NCBI RefSeq assembly: GCF_009730915.1
Contig: NC_052489.1
Coordinates: 29,815,916 to 29,879,915 of the forward strand
Direction of reading: 5' to 3'
Length of the DNA: 64,000 bases
Source of the DNA: Dioscorea cayenensis subsp. rotundata
Taxonomy: Eukaryota; Streptophyta; Magnoliopsida; Dioscoreales; Dioscoreaceae
This document shows, piece after piece, positions 57,937 to 64,000 of the stretch. Position 1 is the first letter of the stretch; each line of letters begins with the position of its first letter. The notes under the pieces are model-generated. The model did not search any database, was not told the origin of the DNA, and saw nothing but the letters and a program-made list of their open reading frames with translations. Position numbers and translations under genes: made by a program.

Positions 57937-57970
57937 ACAGCAGAGGTCAGCTCAGCAGGACCTAGGAGAG

Positions 57971-60900
57971 TCACTTACTACGATGAAGTTGTGTCGAGCC
58001 GCTGGCGAGGTCTGCAGTTCTGGTGCTCAAGAAGTCGAGGGAGCGCTTGACAGACTGAATGGAATCACTGGAAACTTGTTGAGTCGAGTCTTTAGCTGCA
58101 GAGCACCAATTAAATAACATACGAGAAATATTAAAAATAATTGATACGGTGGAAATGTAGGTACGATTAAAGATACGATTGTTCCTTTCCAGCCAAATAT
58201 TCCAGAAAATTGCTCTGGTAATAAGGTCCCAGAAAGTGCGCACACACACATCTAGAGAAGGAATCCAAGTGGACCAAATCTGCTCAGTAGAGTAAGGGAG
58301 TGAGTGTAGGTTAAGAGTACTCATGAAAAAAGCCCAAATTCTCGAGGTAAAATCACAATGAATTAGAAGATGATCCACAGTTTCTGAGTCTTTAAAACAC
58401 AAAACGCAAGTGTCCGTCCCAATGAGGGAGTTACAGCCTTTCTTAGCAAGATTGGTAAGAGTAAGAATTTTATTGTCGCTAGCAAGCCAACAAAAGAGAG
58501 TGATCTTGCTGGGACAGTCCACTTTCCAGAAGGAAGGGTAGAGAGGAGAGCGCAAACCACCATCGATAAGGAATTTGTAGAAAGAACGAACCGAGAAGTT
58601 GCCTTTACTTTCCAAGGTCCAAGTGCTCCTATCTTCTTGGGGAGAAGAACAATCGGGGAAGTGATTGTAATAGAGGTTGAAGAGCATCCGAAGAAACCTC
58701 ACTAAAAACAGAATCAAGGGAGGAGAGGTTCAGAAGAAGATGTCGAACAGTAATCCAGGGTGCTAGGCAGATATTGAAAAGGTCAGGCCAAATGTCTTTT
58801 GGCGCACGGCCATTAAGCCAGTTGTCAAACCAGAGAAAGGTAGAGGCACCATTGAGAATGGATTTAGAAGTGCAAGCTCTAAACGCGGGTAGGATGGGGA
58901 TGATGCCAGCCCAGAAAAAAGATTTATTCCTTGGTGGAGAATGAAATAGAGGTCCAGGGGGACCTCTACTCAGGTAATTTAAATGAATGATTTTTGACCA
59001 ACAGCCTTGTTGTCCAGTGAAGATTTTCCACCACCATTTGGCTAGAAGAGCATTGTTGAAGGAGTGAAGGTTAAGAATACCCCATCCACCCATACTACGA
59101 GGTCGACAAATTCTGTTCCAAACAACAAGTCGGAGACCTTTGGAACCAAGATCTGGACCCTTCCAAAGAAAATCTCTACGGATTTTATCTATCTCCTTAA
59201 TTACCCAGGATGGTAATTTGAAGACAGACATCCAGTAGGTGGGAATTGATGAAAGAACCGAGTTGAGCAGGGTCAGCCGACCACCAAGAGAAAGGTAAAT
59301 GGCTTTCCAGGAAGAAAGTTTGGTTCTGATCTTCGAGATTAAATTTGTCCAATCATTGCGCAAGGGACGCCTACCGGAGATAGGGACACCAAGGTAGGTG
59401 ATAGGAAGGCAATTCCTAGCGCAATTAAGAATAGAAGCCGAGGTTGCGTTGGGTTGGTATCCATAATTGGTTGAGTAGAGACAGCTCTTGTCAAAGTTAA
59501 TGGTAAGACCAGAGGCGCCTTCATAAAGGTAGAGAATAAACTTAATAACAAGAAGGTCCTCTTGGCCTCCAGCTGAGAAAATGATGAGATCATCAGCATA
59601 TTGAAGGTGACAGATGCTGTCAAGTAAATCAATGGGAATACCCACAAGAATTCTATTCCGTAGTGCGTGTGAGAACATTGCACTAAGAGTGTCAGCTGCC
59701 AGAGCAAAGAGGAGGGGGGAGAGGGGATCTCCTTGACGTAAACCACGTTTGCAGCGGATGAAACCATGAGGTTCTCCATTAACAATCACGCGAGCTTTGG
59801 AAGTGTGAAGGATGGTAGAGATCCAGGAAATCCAGCGGGGACTAAATCCGCGGGCCGCAAGAATGTCAAAGAGGAAATTCCAATCAAGGGAGTCAAAAGC
59901 TTTGGCAAAGTCAACTTTAAAAGCATAACCAAGCACCTTGCGCTTTTGAAGATGGAAAATAAGTTCCCTGGGCAGCGACAATGTTGTCTGCAATACATCT
60001 CCCTTTAATAAATGCCGATCATGCAGTCATCAACCAGATGAACTTATCACGTAACTCAGCCCTATTAGCAAGGATTTTGGATAAGATTTTACAGGGAGAA
60101 TTGATGAGGCTGATGGGGCGATAATCAGAGAGGATTGCAGGAGAATTGATTTTAGCAACTAGAGCGATATGAATCCAATTGATACGCTCTAGGTTAGCCC
60201 TCCCATCAAAGAAGTCATTACAAAGGGAAAACAAGGAGTCATTAACTAGATCCCAGTGCTTTTGAAAGAAAAAGATGGGGAAACCATCAGGACCTGGGGC
60301 TTTGTCAGCGTTCAGGTCAAAAACCGCCTGTTTGAGTTCGATCATGGAAAATGGTAAGTCCAAAGTGGAGAGATCAACTGTATCTCTAAAGTTGAACAAG
60401 TGTTGCCAGTCCATAATGAAACGGGAGGATCTAGCAGTTCCAAACAGGAGACCAAAATGATTCGAAAAGTGAATACCAAGATTCTGGTTTCCAACGACCC
60501 AAGAATCATTTATGCGAATTCTAGGGATGAAATTCTTGTTACGTCTTCCATTAGCAACAGTATGAAAGAATTTGGTATTAGAATCGTCATCTTTGAGCCA
60601 AGTTATTCTGGATCGTTGTCGCCAATAGATTTCCTCATTTCTGAGGGTGGTAGAGAAATCCTGACGCAACTGGGTAATTCGAAAAGTTTCGGAATTAGTC
60701 AGTGTTCTGCTCTCACTTGTGGAATCTAGAGAGTTAATTTCTAAGAGCAGAGCATTTTTGTGGACAGAGATGGAACCAAAATTTTCAGAGGCCCAAACCT
60801 TGAGGTGAGATTTAAGATGAATGAGTTTTTTTGAGATGATAAAGGCGCCACAGCCCTCAAGGTTAGGTTCACACCACCAATCATGAATGAAGGAACTTAA

Positions 60901-61659
60901 TTGGTCATTGGTGTACCAGGTTTTTTCAAAACGAAAAATGCGAGGTCTCGGTGTGTGGGAGCCAAAATCAAGACATATGGGAGCATGATCTGAACCATAT
61001 CTGGGAAGGGCGGATTGAATGGTACTGGGGTAGGAAGAAAACCAGTCATGTGAGAGGAGAAAGCGGTCTAAGCACGTCCAAATGGGATCACTTTGTCCAT
61101 TTGTCCAGGTAAAGCTTCGTCCAAGAAGAGGGGGGTCCACAAGGTTAAGCTCATTGAGGAAGTTTTGGGCCGATGCAAGATCGCTTGCATTAGGGAAACC
61201 TCTATTTTTATCATTTAGTGAAAACACTGTGTTAAAATCACCACACAGGACCCAAGTGGAAGAGCATGAATCATGGACATGGCGAAGTTCATTCCAAAAA
61301 TCAGAACGAATGGTCTTGGAATTAGGACCATAAACAGTTGTACATGTCCAAGATAGGTTATCAACTTTATTAGTGAAATTTAGGGTTATGGAAAAGGTCC
61401 CCAAGTGGATAAGTGTTCCAGACACTTTGGAACTATCCCAGGACATGATGATGCCTCCTGCCGAGCCCAAGGCAGGAATAAATTCAAAGGAGTCGAGGAA
61501 TCTTCCACCAATTGAATTCCATAGTGATCGATGAAGGACTTGAAGCTTAGATTCTTGTAAGCAGACAATGTCAGCTTTTACAGAAGAAAGAAAGTTTTTA
61601 ACTAGGTGGCGTTTGGAGGGCCGACCTAACCCCCTAACATTCCAAGAAATGATTTTCAT
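57971..61659 (-). pseudogene. LINE-C ORF2, nearly intact endonuclease / reverse transcriptase
   Basis: Starts MKIISWNVRGLGRPSKRH. Endonuclease motifs: LQESKLQ, CGDFNTVFS, GRSFTWTNGQ and GSDHAPI. Reverse-transcriptase motifs: KAPGPDGFPIFFFQ, YRPISLIN, KVDFAKAFDSLDW, RGLRQGDPLSPLLF, and the catalytic YADD (59589-59600). Then TYLGVPISG, the cysteine-rich CVLCFKDSE, HLLIHCDF, and WNIWLERNNRIF; it ends at 57971. The length is about 1,230 codons, normal for plant L1. Three visible lesions: a TGA near 60015 just before AFIKGRCIADN, a frameshift near 59970, and one near 58670. The ATG overlaps the ORF1 stop (ATGA). Confidence 0.88.
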
Positions 61660-63990
61660 AATGAGGAGTTGGGTGCCTTAGTGGTGGTCCCCTCAGGGCC
61701 AACCGAAGAGGAAGATCTTTCCAGTTCTAAATTTTTCATGATTGTGAAACATTTGGATTTATGTTGAGGTGAGCCTAGGAATTTCACCCCACATGCAATG
61801 CTATAATTTTGAAATTGAGCATCAGACCAAGAATTTAAAGAGGAATGCACTTGAGGAATGGTACCTTCCCTGGGATCTTCAGGAATCTTTTTCTTAGAGG
61901 ATCTTGGCGGATGTTGTATAAAACCTGCTTCTTCATTCCATCTAGTAGAAGGCTTTTTGTTCCTGTCACTACGACGGACCTGGGTATTGGAAGAAATGCA
62001 GGAGTCTAAATTAGATGATCCATGAGGGTTGGAAGAAATAATTGGAAAATCTGACAACATAGTACCAACCTCGTAATCGTCGGACTCATCGATGCTATGA
62101 TAGCCGGGTCTGCGAAGTCATCACACTCCTCCGGAATATCATTTACATCGGCGAAGTCATCTGCCAAAAATTCTTGGTCATCCTCATCATCATCCCAATC
62201 CACAAGTTCCTCGTTAAGAGGATCAGATACAGTGGGGGTGATGGGAGGTTGATCAGGTGTAACAAACTTATCAGAGTTGACCTTAGGAATTAGGGTCCAT
62301 CCTCCATGAATAACAACCCAGGTGTATCCCTCAGGTATTGGGATAGCTGGTGGAAGGAATTTCAAGTGATCAGGTAAGGTCCCATATTTTGCAGAAGCAA
62401 TGATCTGCGAAGAGTAGGTGGGAGAAATATTTGGTTTTAGTAAATTATCATCACTGGGGATGGTATTAAAATCTTCCGAGCCGGGATTGGAAGCTGAGGA
62501 GAAACGTTTTCCTGAGTGATAGAAATAGTGGAGTAGGGAAATTTATCTCGAGAAAGATCAACATTCGGAATTATAGGGACCGAGATCAAGTCCCTAGCTT
62601 TGTGATGAGTGACAGGTGAATCACAAGGTGTAGGGTCAGAGGGACATATGCCATCACAATGCTGGTCATCCGCTTGATGATCATCAAGAGGTTGGTCAAC
62701 ACGAGGCAGGTCGCCATCAACCCGATTTTTTTAGGAAGTGGGTCCTCATGCAAAGTGGCTTAAGAGTAGAATTAGAGGCCAAAAAGAACTTGTTGCGCAA
62801 ATCACGAGGTGGAGAGGAAGTGAGGATGAGAGGTGGAATCTCTAAAATCATCTCCTCCACATCTCTATGCATCTGAGGAGTGGATATCACCCTAGACGAT
62901 GTTCCGGGATCAGCATCAAGTGATGCAACCATATCACGAGGCAAAGGAACCGACGTTAGCATGGAGACAACATGCATGTGTGAGTTACAATCTCGAGGCA
63001 AAGCAACGGCCATTGCACGAGAAGATGGCACGTCCAGCTTATTCAAGCACAGTGTGTTCCCACTCTCGGAACTTGCACCATCGGTTGAGAGTTTGAAATT
63101 CTCTCACCTGTCACCGGAGCTAACCCGCCGGTCGTCGGGAATCCCTACCTCCTCGGTAGGGACAGAGTTCATCGAATGGTCTAACACGGAGCCAAGCTCG
63201 ACGTGTTTGCCGGAATTTTCGATTCCAGACGGAACAAAAGCCGGGGCTTTACCTTTAGATCTGCTGGAAAAATAAGAAGAGCTGCCAGGGAGCTGTGAGG
63301 GGACGGGGTCGACAGCATCAACAACCTTTTTCCCAGGGAAAGCAGAGGGTACCTTGTTCACCGCCGAAATTTCTGGTTTAAAGAGCTTAGAACCACCATT
63401 AGAAATCTTGGACCTTAGTGTAGGGATGCCGGAGTCCTCTAGTAAAACGAAGAAACTTCTCATTCCAACATCAACAACCAGCTGCAAAGGGAAAGCAATG
63501 GGCTTCTTTAATCTTGCCATAACTCGGATAAATTTCAGCGAGACATCTTCCCACTTCTGCACATAAATTAGATCACCGAAAGGTCGAAGGATAGAGACAA
63601 TGGAGTCCCGGCCCAAAGAATGCAATGGCAAATTTGAAAGCCTAATCCATTGGTAGTTGCCGGCGAGCAGTGAGTGTGATTTAAACTCAGGTGTCCATGG
63701 TGAGAGATTGATCGTGCAAAGACCATGCTTCGAAGAGAAAGTAATCGGACTTAGTTTGACTGCTAGCGAGGGCCGATCTAGAAGAGTTCATGGAGAGAAT
63801 AAAATCATCATCATACTGGAGTGATGTTGATAAATGATCCCGAATTTAAGATCTCGTGCAAATGAGTCTTTAGCGAATTGACAGATCACATTTCTCAAGC
63901 AATCCTAATGATGATCATTTTTTTCTAAGATCTTCCTTGGATTTGTTAATCTCTTCAGTGATTGGAAGAGAGACACGAATGAGAGGAAGG
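61656..63990 (-). pseudogene. LINE-C ORF1: DUF4283-like domain, PRD repeats, basic tail
   Basis: From about 63720 leftward: TINLSPWTPEFKSH, WIRLSNLPLHSL and FGDLIYVQKWEDVSLKF, in the style of the DUF4283 RRM-like RNA-binding domain of plant L1 ORF1. Then a low-complexity middle with PRD motifs (LPRDCNS, LPRDMVA, PPRDLRN), GYTWVVIHGGWTLIP (62300), the acidic ELVDWDDDEDD, and the basic RRSDRNKKPSTRWNEEAGFI with QHPPRSSKKK (about 61920). It ends PNSSL at TGA 61656-61658. Frame changes or stops near 62030, 62370-62716 and 63100 break it. I see no CCHC knuckle. The start codon may be outside the window. Confidence 0.7.
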
Positions 63991-64000
63991 TCCGGTGAGG

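Larger units (their letters stand above)
57610..64000 (-). mobile_element. LINE-C, best-preserved copy, runs off the right edge
   Basis: On the minus strand, from the right: ORF1 (from beyond about 63720 down to 61656), ORF2 (61659-57971), then a 3' untranslated region ending AATCTGTGGTTTATCC and a short T/A-rich tail near 57610. It is at least 6.4 kb. Of the copies here it has the fewest lesions. The 5' end and thus the target duplication lie outside the window. A 42-bp unit is repeated three times in its 3' untranslated region. Confidence 0.9.

Noticed and set aside
57697-57965. Open frames on both strands with repeated SAPGRGC or RRRPSRDTHDQEL units, resembling a repeat protein.
   Set aside because: They are made by the 42-bp minisatellite in the LINE-C 3'-UTR, whose period is a multiple of three. 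There is no domain, and the region lies beyond the ORF2 stop.
60275-61333. Plus-strand open frames opposite LINE-C ORF2.
   Set aside because: Antisense shadows of the reverse-transcriptase frame.
1-64000. Search by eye for tRNA genes, rRNA, CRISPR arrays or bacterial-type systems.
   Set aside because: No cloverleaf with proper box A/B apart from the SINE, no rRNA, and no regularly spaced direct-repeat array other than the minisatellites listed. The window is ordinary plant nuclear DNA.

Overview
This is a 64 kb piece of an AT-rich flowering-plant nuclear genome. The genes are intron-rich with GT-AG borders, and the families are plant-specific: WAT1-related transporter, ATL RING-H2, FLX-like coiled coil, DGS1, CYP98A and a BAHD acyltransferase. 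The repeats are plant types too (L1-type LINEs, CACTA, hAT, a tRNA-type SINE). I cannot name the species. The LINE-heavy spacers and gene set would fit a monocot or another angiosperm. Gene models below were spliced by hand from reading frame, splice sites and phase.

Layout. 0-5 kb is nested transposon sequence: a 3.7 kb non-autonomous CACTA element with a 3-bp target duplication, carrying an 803-bp hAT-like element with an 8-bp duplication, followed by LINE 3' fragments. 5.2-6.5 kb is a decayed BAHD acyltransferase on the minus strand. 6.7-18.1 kb holds two degenerate LINEs of one family on the plus strand (here called LINE-A and LINE-B), separated by 2.3 kb of plain spacer. 18.4-21.2 kb is a minus-strand R3H/SUZ-domain gene. 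23.2-23.7 kb is an intronless ATL-type RING-H2 E3 ligase. 23.7-29.9 kb holds no gene I can name, but has several exon-like minus-strand segments. 29.9-32.9 kb is an FLX-like coiled-coil gene and 33.5-39.8 kb is DGS1 (14 exons), both on the minus strand. 40-46 kb is repeat-rich spacer: a 5'-truncated LINE tail, a SINE with clean target duplications, and an internally deleted LINE. 46.2-56.3 kb has three plus-strand genes: a WAT1-related EamA transporter, a divergent cytochrome P450 with an unusual I-helix, and CYP98A (p-coumaroyl ester 3'-hydroxylase of lignin and chlorogenate synthesis). 57.6-64 kb is the third and best-preserved LINE (LINE-C, minus strand), which runs off the right edge.

The single-copy genes look independent, as is normal for a plant chromosome; there is no operon or obvious biosynthetic cluster. 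The two P450s are neighbours but too different to be a recent tandem pair. The most unusual material is in the LINE family: an ORF1 with a DUF4283-like N-terminus and repeated PRD motifs, an ATGA overlap between ORF1 and ORF2 in LINE-C, and a deletion derivative in which ORF1 is joined in frame to the last part of ORF2.
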